From Aliiroseovarius salicola (GTDB lineage: Bacteria; Pseudomonadota; Alphaproteobacteria; Rhodobacterales; Rhodobacteraceae): a stretch of 44,310 nucleotides of DNA. The position numbers were made by a program, and so were the translations under genes. The stretch spans positions 1-44,310 of the forward strand of contig NZ_JAQIIO010000015.1 in assembly GCF_027891095.1 (NCBI RefSeq). The letters are read 5' to 3'. This document shows positions 32,155-41,318 of this stretch, in pieces (position 1 is the stretch's first letter; the number at the start of each line of letters is the position of its first letter). The notes under the pieces are model-generated. The model did no database searches, was not told where the DNA came from, and saw only the letters and a program-made list of their open reading frames with translations.

Positions 32155-32733
32155 ATGAAAATCAGAAATATCTTTGCAATCGCGGCGCTCAGTCTAGGAT
32201 TTGGATCCTTACCAACAGCGTCGAGCACAGCCCCCAATACCTCGGTCGTTTTGCAGATGTATGGTGAAGGAACCGAAGTTGGAAACTTGGCTGATGTTTC
32301 GGCACGTTTAGGCGTAGAGCTAACGGAGCAAGACGTTGGCTTTGCGCTGACGAGTTTTGCGTGCCATGAAATGGATGTCATTGACCCTGGGTCCAAATTG
32401 AAGTTGGGCCGGGGTATAGATTGTTTGGCTAATATCACGCCCGATGAAAACGGTGGTTTGACCTTAACCGGTGTATCAATCTTCATGCTTCCCGGCGGGA
32501 CGATCATCTCAAAAGGTGAGACCAGTTTACAGACCTTCATAAACGGCTTTGGATCTGGGGAAGGTTCCCGTTCGCATATCACCGGTGGCTTCCCGACGGT
32601 TGATAATGTTATCGCAACTACTGGCGATTTTGTGGACATGACTGGCAAGGCGCGCCTATCCGGGATGGTCCGGGCGGGCGGTGAGAAAATGATGTTCGAC
32701 TGCCTGTTCGTAATTGATTTGACGCACTCATAG
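32155..32733 (+). CDS. Secreted protein of unknown function
   Basis: 192 residues with a signal peptide (KIRNIFAIAALSLGFGSLPT, cleavage near SSTA). I do not recognise the family with confidence. The mature protein is strand-rich, with GDFVDMTGKARLSGMVRAGG and a C-terminal MMFDCLFVIDL that faintly recall allene-oxide-cyclase/dirigent-type barrels. Three cysteines are visible (FACHEM, IDCLA, FDCLF). It follows the hydrolase by ~45 bp with AAGGAGTG upstream of its ATG, and a terminator follows it, so the two are probably one operon and both products would be exported. Confidence 0.75.
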   Translation: MKIRNIFAIAALSLGFGSLPTASSTAPNTSVVLQMYGEGTEVGNLADVSARLGVELTEQDVGFALTSFACHEMDVIDPGSKLKLGRGIDCLANITPDENGGLTLTGVSIFMLPGGTIISKGETSLQTFINGFGSGEGSRSHITGGFPTVDNVIATTGDFVDMTGKARLSGMVRAGGEKMMFDCLFVIDLTHS

Positions 32734-32789
32734 AGGATTGCATCACATCGGTTGACAGACCAAAAACAGAGGCCAAATCAGAATCCTGA

Positions 32790-32821
32790 GAAAGGCGCCG
32801 GAAACTACCCTGGCGCCTTTC
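32790..32821 (+). terminator. Intrinsic terminator after the secreted-protein gene
   Basis: GAAAGGCGCC and GGCGCCTTTC form a perfect 10-bp stem around a 12-base loop, 57 bp after the stop codon. The T-run is short (within the stem end), but the symmetrical A/T-flanked GC stem fits a bidirectional terminator closing the hydrolase operon. Confidence 0.6.
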
Positions 32822-33202
32822 GTTGTAATCCGAACTGGATGAGCTGATTGCAGCATGCCCACTTTGGACTGCCCGAACATTCATTCTGTTGCCTTGAAGG
32901 TCCGCTTCGTTGCGCGCTACCGACATTGGCTGGTCAAAATTGCTGCACCGCGCATCAATGGCAGCTATGATGTGCCGCATCGCAGCATTCAGAAGCAAAG
33001 TCGAGCGGCGGCTTTGGGCCGTTAATACTCTTCCTAAATTTCCGGTTCATTGGGAGATGTTGTGGTTTCACCAATGCCACGTTCGGTGTTTGCGCTGCGG
33101 GAAATGAGTTTTAACAGCCGTCGGAACACTCCATTCGTGCGGCTTTCATTCGGCTCACGTTCGAACAATCTCTTGAGAAAGTTGGGTGGTTTTTTTACAT
33201 TT
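32822..33202. other. Intergenic region without recognisable gene
   Basis: About 380 bp with no credible reading frame. Segments near 32885-33010 look like decayed coding or repeat DNA. No promoter or hairpin stands out. Confidence 0.3.
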
Positions 33203-33314
33203 TGATGCCCCCGCCTGAGATCGCCACGTCGCCGTTTTCAAGTTATTTGACCAGCGTTTCAAAAGCTTTCAGTCCCTCGTCGAATTCCGCCTGCTCTTGG
33301 GATAGGTCATCTAA
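33203..33314 (-). pseudogene. Possible exodeoxyribonuclease VII small-subunit (XseB-like) fragment
   Basis: On the minus strand this reads AEFDEGLKAFETLVK, stop, LENGDVAIS, which matches the ALxxLExxVxxLExGDVAL pattern of XseB helices. Only ~30 residues survive, with an in-frame stop, and the fragment directly abuts the complete IS6-family element. The assignment rests on a short match and could be coincidence. An intact copy would be expected elsewhere in the genome. Confidence 0.35.
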
Positions 33315-33320
33315 AGTGTG

Positions 33321-34130
33321 CTGTCAGACTAATTCGAACTCGTCTCAGCTAGGCCCGCATGACTGCCCTTTATGCAGCGCAAAGACCGCGCCACTCGGTG
33401 AGAGCGACGGTTCGGTTGAGCTTGAAATGTTCTCGCTTTGAAAGACTGCGATCCTGATTGAAGTGGTTGAAGACTGAGGCGTGGACGGCGACGAGTTTCT
33501 GCAAACTTCGCATCCTTCGAAATCGTGACATGGCGCGTTCTAGTCGTCGAAAAGGAAGATGCGAGTTCTCGATCCGGTTGTTCAAATATCGGCCAGTTGT
33601 CTGCTTTTCCGCATTGCCGATCTCTCTCATTGCGGCCCCATAGGACCTGAGGCGATCTGCAACGACAAGCTCGGGCTGGCCATGTCGCTTCATCGTTTTC
33701 CTCAAGAATTTAAGGGCCGCGCGCTTATTCCGTCGCTTAATGATATAACTTTCCGGCACCTCCTCTTCATGATTCACAGCACGCCAGAGGTAGTGCCGCT
33801 CCTCATTGATTTTCACGAAAGCCTCGTCCAGGTGCCACTGCCACCGCGAGAAAGCCCGAAGTTGCTGAACTCGCTTTCGTCGGATCTTCGACGCGAAAAG
33901 GGGACCGAAGCGGTTCCACCGGTGTCTCACGGTCTCGTGGCTAATTTCGATGCCATGCTCATGTAGCAGGTCCTCCACATTTCGAAGCGATAGTGGAAAA
34001 CGGACATACATCATCACCGCAAGCCGGATGATTTCGGGACTGGTGTTGAAATAGCGGAAGGGGGAAGGTTTGGACATGCAAGAACGCTAATTGAGCGACC
34101 TGCCCACTTCAGGCGGGTTTCTTCTGACAG
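33321..34130 (-). mobile_element. Complete IS6-family insertion sequence, about 810 bp
   Basis: Imperfect terminal inverted repeats (CTGTCAGACTAA at the left, CTGTCAGAAGAA read inward from the right) bound one transposase gene. Size and single-gene layout fit IS6/IS26-type elements. The 8 bp on each side do not match (AAAGTGTG against ATCCCTTA), so no target duplication is visible, which suggests a cointegrate or deletion event after insertion. It matches four partial copies elsewhere in the window, all in the same orientation. Confidence 0.85.
33370..34077 (-). CDS. IS6-family DDE transposase
   Basis: 235 residues. N-terminal helix-turn-helix region (SPEIIRLAVMMYVRFPLSLR then HGIEISHETVRHRWNRFGP), followed by the catalytic domain: first Asp in WHLDEAFVKI, second Asp in VVADRLRSYGAAMRE, and Glu in NRIENSHLPFRRLERAM, with the arginine-rich RFRRMRSLQKLVAVH tail typical of the family. 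All three catalytic residues are present and the frame is unbroken, so it may be active and able to act on the related ends in this window. Confidence 0.92.
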   Translation of the reverse strand: MSKPSPFRYFNTSPEIIRLAVMMYVRFPLSLRNVEDLLHEHGIEISHETVRHRWNRFGPLFASKIRRKRVQQLRAFSRWQWHLDEAFVKINEERHYLWRAVNHEEEVPESYIIKRRNKRAALKFLRKTMKRHGQPELVVADRLRSYGAAMREIGNAEKQTTGRYLNNRIENSHLPFRRLERAMSRFRRMRSLQKLVAVHASVFNHFNQDRSLSKREHFKLNRTVALTEWRGLCAA

Positions 34131-34447
34131 ATCCCTTACCTACATTTAAGCGAAACTTTGCCAATGTCGCATAAGCATGTAGAAACCCTAAAATAAACAC
34201 AATACTACCCTATTCATACGTAGTATCGAAGGTGAAAAGTTACCAAATCTCGAGTGGAAAACGCCGGACGAAAAGCTTCGATTAAGCGAGAAAGCGACTT
34301 CAGAACCCTAATTGGGGGCTGGCAACTTGCACCTAACGGATCGCAGCATCCGTTTTCCGTCAAGTTTGAAAACTATTCGGCTTTTACGCTTATCCAAAAG
34401 AATGGAGCACTGGGAAACAATCAAGTTTCCGACTAGAGGAGAGCAGT
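34131..34447. other. Upstream region of the expansin-like gene
   Basis: About 315 bp. No gene is recognised; an open 60-codon frame at 34254-34436 has no family resemblance. The AT-rich part at 34135-34240 is a likely promoter zone for the gene at 34448. A short CGGAT/ATCCG hairpin lies near 34338-34354. Confidence 0.3.
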
Positions 34448-34918
34448 ATGACGATGCTGAAGGCTTTGAAGCCGATCTTATTCTATGCCCTGTTTTTAGT
34501 TGCACCCGCGGCGCTGGCTGATGTGACCTGTGAAGGGAAGTGGCAAAAAGCCGCTCTGACCAATTACGAAAGTTACCCCGACCCGGGAAGCGTGGAGTGC
34601 GTACAGTATAATGGCTGCAAGTGGGCAGGTCAGTTTTACGGAGTAAGTGGTAAAAAATCAGAGGGATGGGTGGCGCGCAGAAACATTGCCGCTGTTCACA
34701 AGAAACACTGGCGCAAACTAGGTGGCAAACACCTTAGGCTACGCAAAGGCAATCGAGAGATTGTGGTAGAAGTGCTCGACCTATGTGCTGATTCAGACTG
34801 CAATGGTTGTTGCAGCAAAAATCTCGGCGGTGACGGATTTCTGATCGATATCGAAAAACACACTATGCAAAGGTTCGGATCTGGATCGGGCACAGTAAGT
34901 TTTCAGGTCTGCGGTTGA
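34448..34918 (+). CDS. Secreted double-psi beta-barrel (expansin/barwin-like) protein
   Basis: 156 residues with a signal peptide (ILFYALFLVAPAALADVTC). The mature domain resembles DPBB proteins of the expansin/barwin type: EGWVARRNIAAVHKKHW, LRLRKGNREIVVEVLDLCAD, SDCNGCCSKNLGGDGFLIDI and EKHTMQRFGSGSGTVSFQVC. Eight or more cysteines suggest disulfides. Such domains bind or loosen polysaccharides without hydrolysis, or act as lytic enzymes when Asp is positioned; the VLDLCADSDC block holds the conserved Asp. GAGGAGAG precedes the ATG. It is convergent with the large polysaccharide synthase fusion, ~40 bp apart, and its product may act on the same surface glycan (inference). Confidence 0.75.
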   Translation: MTMLKALKPILFYALFLVAPAALADVTCEGKWQKAALTNYESYPDPGSVECVQYNGCKWAGQFYGVSGKKSEGWVARRNIAAVHKKHWRKLGGKHLRLRKGNREIVVEVLDLCADSDCNGCCSKNLGGDGFLIDIEKHTMQRFGSGSGTVSFQVCG

Positions 34919-34958
34919 TGCCATAGGGCCTGACGCTGCCCTCGTTTCCATATCACAC

Positions 34959-37900
34959 TCATCGCGGTGCCTTGTCGGCAAATACATGTCTGACTTTCGC
35001 CCTCGAAAGCCCAAGAGTCGCTGTTGGGCTGATCGACGACGTCCGTGTGATCTTGCGCCACCCTGTAAATTTCCCAGTCAAAGCCCTGGCGACCGAACGC
35101 AGAGCTACCATCCAATAGATTTGGCGATAGAAAAATCTCTGGGTTAGAACCCATGGCAACAGTCGCTTATCTTCTTTTGGCTCAAGACCAAACGCGATGG
35201 CCGCCAACACGAGATCAGAGAGCAAATAAGCGATATAGGCAATAGCAACAACTATGGCGCTGCTCTCTGGCCTGGCCAGTTCGGCGTTGCCCAACTGACT
35301 AATAATATCAATCAGATTGACGACCATCACAAAATCCGCAATCGGCGCAAAAAGCGATGCGATTGCGCCAAAAAATACCAGATCAGGAATAGAAAACAGT
35401 CCAACCGGCCGACGCTCCAGGAACGCCGATTTATGCTTCCACGCAATCTGCAGCATCCCAAAATGCCAACGCAACCGTTGCCTCATCCACTGAGGTATCG
35501 TCTCAGGGGCTTCGGTGAATGCATGTGCATCCGGCTCGAATACGACGCTGTACCCGCTCCGGATAATCGATACTGTCAAGTCGGCGTCCTCAACGATTGT
35601 TTCAAGCGTATAGCCACCAGATTCCAATACAGCTTCGGTCCTCCAGGCGCCAATCGAACCCGGAACCACCATGATACCGTTGAATACTTCAAAAGCCCGG
35701 CGGTCCAGATTTTGCGCCGTGATATACTCAACAGCCTGAAGTCGGGTGATCAAATTCCTGCGGTTTCCGACCTTGACGTTGCCGGCCACAGCGCCAACTT
35801 TTTCATCATTGAAGTGCTTGACCAGAAGTCCAATCGCCTCGGGTGCGATGATCGTATCTGCATCAATCGCCACAAAAACCGGCGTTGTGATGAGACCTAT
35901 CCCATTGTTCAGGGCTTCCGCCTTGCCCTGGTTGTTTTGCCGAACCAATCGGACGCGGGGATCAGAACTGAAATTGGCACTCACTACACGAGCTGTGTCA
36001 TCCGTCGAACCGTCATCGATAACGATCACTTCCTCAATCGGGTAGGTCGATTGGAGCACCGATGTTATCGCCTTGGTGATGACCGTTTCTTCGCAATATG
36101 CCGGGATCAAGACCGTAACGGGCAATTGGGGAGCACCACTTTCATGCGTGCGCCGTTCCTTGATAAGTGCCAGCACCAGCACCCCCACGGAACGAATGAT
36201 GCCAATTGTGATCAAGACAAAGAAAGCTGCGGTTATGGCTGTCTTCAGGGCCCGGATCAGCCAGAAAGAAAGATCTCGAAGGAGATCTTGTTCTTGTATC
36301 ACCTCACGCGAATGAAAAATCTCACCTTGTTCGGAAATACTAGATAGAGGAACAATGGAGACGTCCATCTCCTGTAATGCTTCAATAATTTTCGGCAGCG
36401 CCTGGATCGTTTGTTCTCGGTTTCCTCCTGCATCGTGGAGCAAAACAACGTTACCTTGATTTGCGTCGACAAGGGTCGTGACGGTATCCACGATGTTTTC
36501 CACTCCCGGACGCATCCAGTCCGAAGAATCGATTTCGATCCCAACTACAACATATTGCTCGTCAGCGATCAGATTAAGAACTCCTGCCTCTTCAAGAGTT
36601 TCGGGGTTTTCATCGAAACCGTATGGAGCACGAAACAGATTGGTATTCAGGCCTGAGACGCTTTTGATTAGTTCTTGTGATGCATGTAGTTCCAATCTGA
36701 GACGCAAACCGGAGATCTCAGATATATTGGGATGGTAGTACGTATGAACCCCCAGTTCATGCCCTTCTTCAACCATCCTGCCAACCAATTCAGGAGAACT
36801 CTGGACACGGCTTCCAACTACAAAAAACACTGCTGGAACATCATATTCCTTTAGTATGTCCAGGATTTTTGGCGTGTAAGCACGGCTTGGCCCATCATCG
36901 AACGTGAGAATGACTGTGTTTTTCGGCATTGTGCCCTTGAGGTGAACCGTGAAAGCTCGTGGAAGCTCTAGGTAGTTCGCATCAATGATCAGTCCACTTT
37001 CATCATCAAGAACCAGGTCTCGCCGTCCTGGGATAGCTGGGTTTCGAACAGAAAGCAGAGGCCCCTTGCCTACGTAATGGACATGAGGTGCTGATCGGAT
37101 GTTCTGCAAAGCGACTGAAGCATCATTTGAACTTGGATCCATGCGAGAAATCAAATCCCACACTCCGGGATCCCCCCCGGATACAGGCCATATTGCGATC
37201 CCAAGAAGCTCATCAAGCGGCGAGCGCGCCAATTGGTTGAAAGCACTTAAGGCATCCAAAAACCAAATCTGATGCCGATGCCCTTCATCATCAGAAAACG
37301 ATACATGTGAATTAAGGCTTTCAGCGTCCATTTCGATAGAGCTATCATGTTGGGCAGCAGCCTCGGTAATCTCGAAATAGTTCAAATAATCGGGATTGGG
37401 ATTTCCACTAACCCAATCCATCCCAAAGCTACCAAGCGCGATGACAAGTTGCTCGGCAGGGACTCTCTCAAGAAGAGCAGACAATGCTTGCTCAAACCAT
37501 ATCTGATCGGCGAGCGGCGTTGGCACACTGAAAGGTCCGGGCTCCTGAAAGGCGAGCACTATCAGCCTGTCTGTCAGATCGGCAATTGTTGGATGTTTCA
37601 AAAGTTCATCCTCAATTGCAGCGATGATACAGCTTTCCTTTCCCTTCAGATCAAACTCCGCCTTCAGTATCAAAGCGAAGGTTCTAATGCCTTCAACTTC
37701 TGTAGCGGATGCGCCGGCGAAATCGAAGCAGAAGCCATCAAACTCCTTCTCTTCTGCCAGAGCAGACGCCGCCTTGATGAGCTCCTCTTGCTGATCCGGA
37801 GAGGTTAGCCACGAGAGGCGATTTTCGCCCTGATTGACGCCGGCATTGATGACAGGAAGGAGACTTATGCGATCGCGGTGTTGACCCCAAATACCCAGAA

Positions 37901-38417
37901 GTTTGTTGCGTTGGTCGTTCGGAAGGCTGGTCAGCTCTCCGGATCTGCCATCAACTGAAAACCACTCGGGCAACAGAACGTCAATTGCAGCGATGTTTGT
38001 GCGTGCTTCAACAAGACCTGCCTTAGACCAGTAGGGGACAAACGCATGGACTTTAGAGAACCGAGGAGCGGCTTGCGCTACGACTTCTTTGCCCACAGTT
38101 TCGTTATCATTGTCTGCATCGGCCCAACTGTGCACCCCGGGCGAACTTTGCACCTTGGCCAACGGGTCCTTCTGTATTTGAGTTTGAGGTGACGATAAGT
38201 TCCCTTGGCTGTTTTCAACGATTGAAGTTGTGCCATCTGCAGCAAGCGGAGGGAGACTGGTTTCGTAGATATGTGCAGCAAAAAAGGTAAACCAAACCGC
38301 CGCTAAAATCAGGAACACAATTGCAGAAACGGAAAAAAACACCAGTCGGTGAGACGTGGGATCAAAAAACACAGGTTTAGCCGAAGCCTTGCTTTTGATC
38401 TTTTCCGTTTTTTTCAA
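34959..38417 (-). CDS. GH18-like / polysaccharide deacetylase / GT2 synthase fusion protein
   Basis: 1152 residues. Order: N-terminal cytoplasmic tail and membrane helix (~28-52); extracytoplasmic GH18-like domain (~120-440) starting VHAFVPYWSKAGLVEARTNI; CE4 polysaccharide deacetylase (~495-700) with all motifs: TFDDGPS near 505, HTYYHPN, FRAPYGFD, IDSSDW and VVLLHDAGG; a second helix (~735-760); GT2 synthase (~765-990) with VLIPAYCEE, VIDDGSTDD, AIDADTII near 853, VEDADL and the QRLRW-type motif near 980; and C-terminal helices. This unites PgaB-like (deacetylase plus hydrolase) and PgaC-like (synthase) functions, so it probably makes and partly deacetylates a hexosamine polymer. The GH18 DGxDxDxE motif reads DGFCFDFA: the catalytic Glu is Ala, so this domain may only bind glycan. 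Confidence 0.9.
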   Translation of the reverse strand: MKKTEKIKSKASAKPVFFDPTSHRLVFFSVSAIVFLILAAVWFTFFAAHIYETSLPPLAADGTTSIVENSQGNLSSPQTQIQKDPLAKVQSSPGVHSWADADNDNETVGKEVVAQAAPRFSKVHAFVPYWSKAGLVEARTNIAAIDVLLPEWFSVDGRSGELTSLPNDQRNKLLGIWGQHRDRISLLPVINAGVNQGENRLSWLTSPDQQEELIKAASALAEEKEFDGFCFDFAGASATEVEGIRTFALILKAEFDLKGKESCIIAAIEDELLKHPTIADLTDRLIVLAFQEPGPFSVPTPLADQIWFEQALSALLERVPAEQLVIALGSFGMDWVSGNPNPDYLNYFEITEAAAQHDSSIEMDAESLNSHVSFSDDEGHRHQIWFLDALSAFNQLARSPLDELLGIAIWPVSGGDPGVWDLISRMDPSSNDASVALQNIRSAPHVHYVGKGPLLSVRNPAIPGRRDLVLDDESGLIIDANYLELPRAFTVHLKGTMPKNTVILTFDDGPSRAYTPKILDILKEYDVPAVFFVVGSRVQSSPELVGRMVEEGHELGVHTYYHPNISEISGLRLRLELHASQELIKSVSGLNTNLFRAPYGFDENPETLEEAGVLNLIADEQYVVVGIEIDSSDWMRPGVENIVDTVTTLVDANQGNVVLLHDAGGNREQTIQALPKIIEALQEMDVSIVPLSSISEQGEIFHSREVIQEQDLLRDLSFWLIRALKTAITAAFFVLITIGIIRSVGVLVLALIKERRTHESGAPQLPVTVLIPAYCEETVITKAITSVLQSTYPIEEVIVIDDGSTDDTARVVSANFSSDPRVRLVRQNNQGKAEALNNGIGLITTPVFVAIDADTIIAPEAIGLLVKHFNDEKVGAVAGNVKVGNRRNLITRLQAVEYITAQNLDRRAFEVFNGIMVVPGSIGAWRTEAVLESGGYTLETIVEDADLTVSIIRSGYSVVFEPDAHAFTEAPETIPQWMRQRLRWHFGMLQIAWKHKSAFLERRPVGLFSIPDLVFFGAIASLFAPIADFVMVVNLIDIISQLGNAELARPESSAIVVAIAYIAYLLSDLVLAAIAFGLEPKEDKRLLPWVLTQRFFYRQIYWMVALRSVARALTGKFTGWRKITRTSSISPTATLGLSRAKVRHVFADKAPR

Positions 38418-38595
38418 ACTCTGCTGCCTCAGTCGCTCGAGATTACATACTAGGTCTTGAATGTATGCTAATACAAAACGAATAATGACGAAACTCGCTT
38501 ATCGTCGCATGGTTGGGTGTGCGGTAAACTGCGGCATTGGCCAAGGCTGAGCTAGCTGCCATAGTTCATGACAGGCAGTAGATTGAGGCTAGATT
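38418..38595. promoter_or_regulatory. Divergent promoter region of the polysaccharide fusion and DUF3131 genes
   Basis: 178 bp, AT-rich, containing starts in both directions. A CATAC/GTATG dyad with a 12-base spacer lies near 38449-38470. No consensus can be set from one site. Shared control of the two genes is likely from geometry. Confidence 0.35.
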
Positions 38596-41274
38596 ATGGA
38601 CCGTCGAACATTTCTTTCCCGCGTCATCCTCAGTGGGGCGACAGCGTTTTCTTCTACATTGAGACCTTTACAAGCTGCCAACACAGACCCTTGTTTAATT
38701 CTCATCGACGGGATTACGCCCAACACCTCACCCTCTGGGCTCTTTTCTTTTTTAGATCCAATTATCTCCCAGAACGTTCCTGTGGGTCTTGCCGTGAGAT
38801 TGGATCATAAGACATCAGGAGAACCCGATGCCAACACTGAATTGGCGCACGTTCTATCCGAGTTGATCACCGACTATCCAGGATTGGTGGAAGTGATGCT
38901 CGACCTTCCGGATCTTGCTTTTCAGAACACATATCAGCGCATGAGATCTGTGAGCACAGCCAGATATCGGCTTAAGCAATTTCTCGCAGCAGGCAGTGCC
39001 ACAAAGGCGCAATTTGCCGCTCCACAGACCGTCGTCGCTCGGCTTCCATCCGACCAAGCCCCAACCATGGGCGGGCTACGTTCGGCCAAGATTCTGAATT
39101 CCATCTTGCTACCTGAGACCCCGGAACAGGTTGAAATCTGGCGAAACAGCGACGGTACTCAGCAGATCAACGGAGGCAGGCGTTTACCTCGCTCGCCAAC
39201 CGTTAAAGACATAAGAGCAGCAATTTCCGAAGCGACATCCCACCAAGGACCTGTTGTATTTGCCACAAGTTTCCCCGGTGACCTGCTGAACAGCGAAGAA
39301 GAGCTATTTGATCAGGGGGCAATCCTTGGCGATGGGCTTCGCCAGAACCTCACCCCAAGCCGCAATTATCTCATGTTACCATCAGAATTGAGGTTCAGGT
39401 CAGGAGCACATATCTCGCGGCATTTGGTGCTTTGCATCAAAGGTGATGCACCTGATAACACGCTGAAATCCAAACTAACATCAGCAGGGTTGCCATTCAC
39501 GGTAATCAGCGAGGATTTCATTTCTTCTGACGCAACAAATGATGCAGACCAGCTTGCAAGTGAGATACAGAACCAGCACCCGTGTGTTCTGGTCTCGGGC
39601 CAGAACGAAACATGGCAGAGGGCGAGAGATCTTTCTTTCGGCGCAATAGAACCAAATACGCCTTCTCACAGAAGGACACGCACAACGTGTGTCGCAATAG
39701 GAGACAGCGATGCCTTATCGGTGGAACAGGGGATACATGGTGGTTTCAATGCCGTTTTGAACTTGTCGCCAATGGGTGATCCGTTTTCCGGGTATGATGA
39801 GCACGGCGCAATGCGCGTGAATGCCTCACTAGTGCTGGAAGAACCTTCGGCAGATACCAAGGTGCATACCCTTGAAGAGCGTATTTCAGAAAGTCATTCG
39901 CCTACCGACGATGTTGTGCTGGTAATCAATGAGAAGACATTCGGTGGGACAGGCAGAGCTGATGCTCTTGTCCAAGAGCTTGTTGGACTTGGAAAATCCC
40001 AACAGTTCAATATTCTCAACTTGGGCCAGTTCGTTGAGGCTGTATCTACTACAAATGAGCAATCGAGGCTTACACGTCTCTCGAGACGCTGGCCGGCCAA
40101 ACTGAAAACAGGCAACGCAAGTTCGACTGAGCACGCACAATTGATCGATGATGCCAAACTCGCTTGGTCGTACTTCGAAAAGCTTACGGACCCGGAAACC
40201 GGAATGGTTCCTGCAACGGCCTGGCTCGAGAACGAAAAGATCCAATCCTATAATTTCAGCACGATGTGGGACACCGGTTCTCTTATCCTTGCAATCATGA
40301 GTGCACATAGCATTGGTATTATTGACGATGCCGAGTTCTCTCATCGGATAAATGCGGTGCTCGCGGGGTTGGAAACGGGCAAATTCAACGACCTGCAACT
40401 CCCGAAAGGTCTGGCATCCACAGACGGGAAGGCTAAGGGTACTGATAAGTACAATGCAAGCGATACCGCAAGACTGCTTGTATCGCTGCATCTGCTCGAC
40501 AATTACTCAAAAAGTGACCTTGGGATTGCCCGTATCGTGGAAGGTTGGGACCTACACGAAACCATTCGGGATGGGGTTCCGTTAACCGTAAAGGGCACGC
40601 GTTTGGTGTCGTCCTATCAGTCTAACTATGCAGGATATATCTCGCGCGCTTTTGGACTTTGGGGCTTCCCAGTTGCATCGCCATATTCGGTTCCGAGCCT
40701 CGGCTCATCGTTCGATAACAGCGTGCATCTTTTACATGATGTCGCAAGATTTGGCCCGATTGGGACGGAACCCCACCTTCTGGAAGATGTTGAATTGGGG
40801 GCGTCCGACCTCGCACGCGCCGCCTCAGACGCGCTGTTTGCCGCTCAGGTCGAGGCATATCTTACATCCGGTAAGCCGGTCTGTGTTTCCGAAGGTCCAA
40901 TCAACCGCGCGCCCTGGTTCGTGTACCAAGGGTTTCAGATTGGGCCGGACCAAGGGAGCTGGACCTACGAGACACTCGACCCCTCCCCGCGCTTCAAAAC
41001 CAAAGGGTTTATCCGAGCCATTGATATGCTCAACAGCAAGGCGGCTTACCTCTGGAACGCGTCGCGGCCAGGCACCTACTCAGATCTACTTGTGGCGAGC
41101 ATCCGTAATAAAGCAAAAACCAGTTTGCTGGGGTTCAGCCCTGGAGTGTTCTCAGTCACGGGACAATCAGACCAGGAATACAGCGACATCAATACCAATG
41201 GCATTATACTGCAGTCAATTGCGTATCAGCTTAATGGTAGCAAACCTGGCGTCGTATGGGGTGACCAAGCGTAA
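38596..41274 (+). CDS. Large exported DUF3131-containing protein
   Basis: 892 residues. The N-terminus MDRRTFLSRVILSGATAFSS with a cleavage region near LQAAN looks like a Tat-type or Sec signal. Residues ~30-480 are of unclear fold; the beginning (CLILIDGITPNTSPSG, SQNVPVGLAVRLD) may be a degenerate deacetylase-like barrel. Residues ~510-890 match DUF3131: DAKLAWSYFEKLTDPETGMV, YNFSTMWDTGSLILAIMSAH, KYNASDTARLLVSLHLLDNY, SNYAGYISRAFGLWGF and a late TKGFIRAIDMLNSKAAYLWN. DUF3131 domains resemble (alpha/alpha) barrels of glycan-active enzymes and are often linked to polysaccharide synthases. Divergent from the synthase fusion by 178 bp, so probably a periplasmic partner in its polymer's processing or export (inference). 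Confidence 0.8.
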   Translation: MDRRTFLSRVILSGATAFSSTLRPLQAANTDPCLILIDGITPNTSPSGLFSFLDPIISQNVPVGLAVRLDHKTSGEPDANTELAHVLSELITDYPGLVEVMLDLPDLAFQNTYQRMRSVSTARYRLKQFLAAGSATKAQFAAPQTVVARLPSDQAPTMGGLRSAKILNSILLPETPEQVEIWRNSDGTQQINGGRRLPRSPTVKDIRAAISEATSHQGPVVFATSFPGDLLNSEEELFDQGAILGDGLRQNLTPSRNYLMLPSELRFRSGAHISRHLVLCIKGDAPDNTLKSKLTSAGLPFTVISEDFISSDATNDADQLASEIQNQHPCVLVSGQNETWQRARDLSFGAIEPNTPSHRRTRTTCVAIGDSDALSVEQGIHGGFNAVLNLSPMGDPFSGYDEHGAMRVNASLVLEEPSADTKVHTLEERISESHSPTDDVVLVINEKTFGGTGRADALVQELVGLGKSQQFNILNLGQFVEAVSTTNEQSRLTRLSRRWPAKLKTGNASSTEHAQLIDDAKLAWSYFEKLTDPETGMVPATAWLENEKIQSYNFSTMWDTGSLILAIMSAHSIGIIDDAEFSHRINAVLAGLETGKFNDLQLPKGLASTDGKAKGTDKYNASDTARLLVSLHLLDNYSKSDLGIARIVEGWDLHETIRDGVPLTVKGTRLVSSYQSNYAGYISRAFGLWGFPVASPYSVPSLGSSFDNSVHLLHDVARFGPIGTEPHLLEDVELGASDLARAASDALFAAQVEAYLTSGKPVCVSEGPINRAPWFVYQGFQIGPDQGSWTYETLDPSPRFKTKGFIRAIDMLNSKAAYLWNASRPGTYSDLLVASIRNKAKTSLLGFSPGVFSVTGQSDQEYSDINTNGIILQSIAYQLNGSKPGVVWGDQA

Positions 41275-41318
41275 TTGATAAAGGTGCGCGTAAGTAGAGA
41301 GAATTCGTTCGGGATCGA

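Noticed and set aside
33312-34138. Target-site duplication of the intact IS
   Set aside because: The 8 bp on the two sides do not match, so no duplication is claimed.
35433-36347. 304-codon + strand frame inside the polysaccharide fusion gene
   Set aside because: It is antisense to the GT2 domain with conserved motifs, and no family resemblance is seen.
40628-41278. 216-codon + strand frame overlapping the DUF3131 gene
   Set aside because: It is a +2 shadow of the conserved DUF3131 region.
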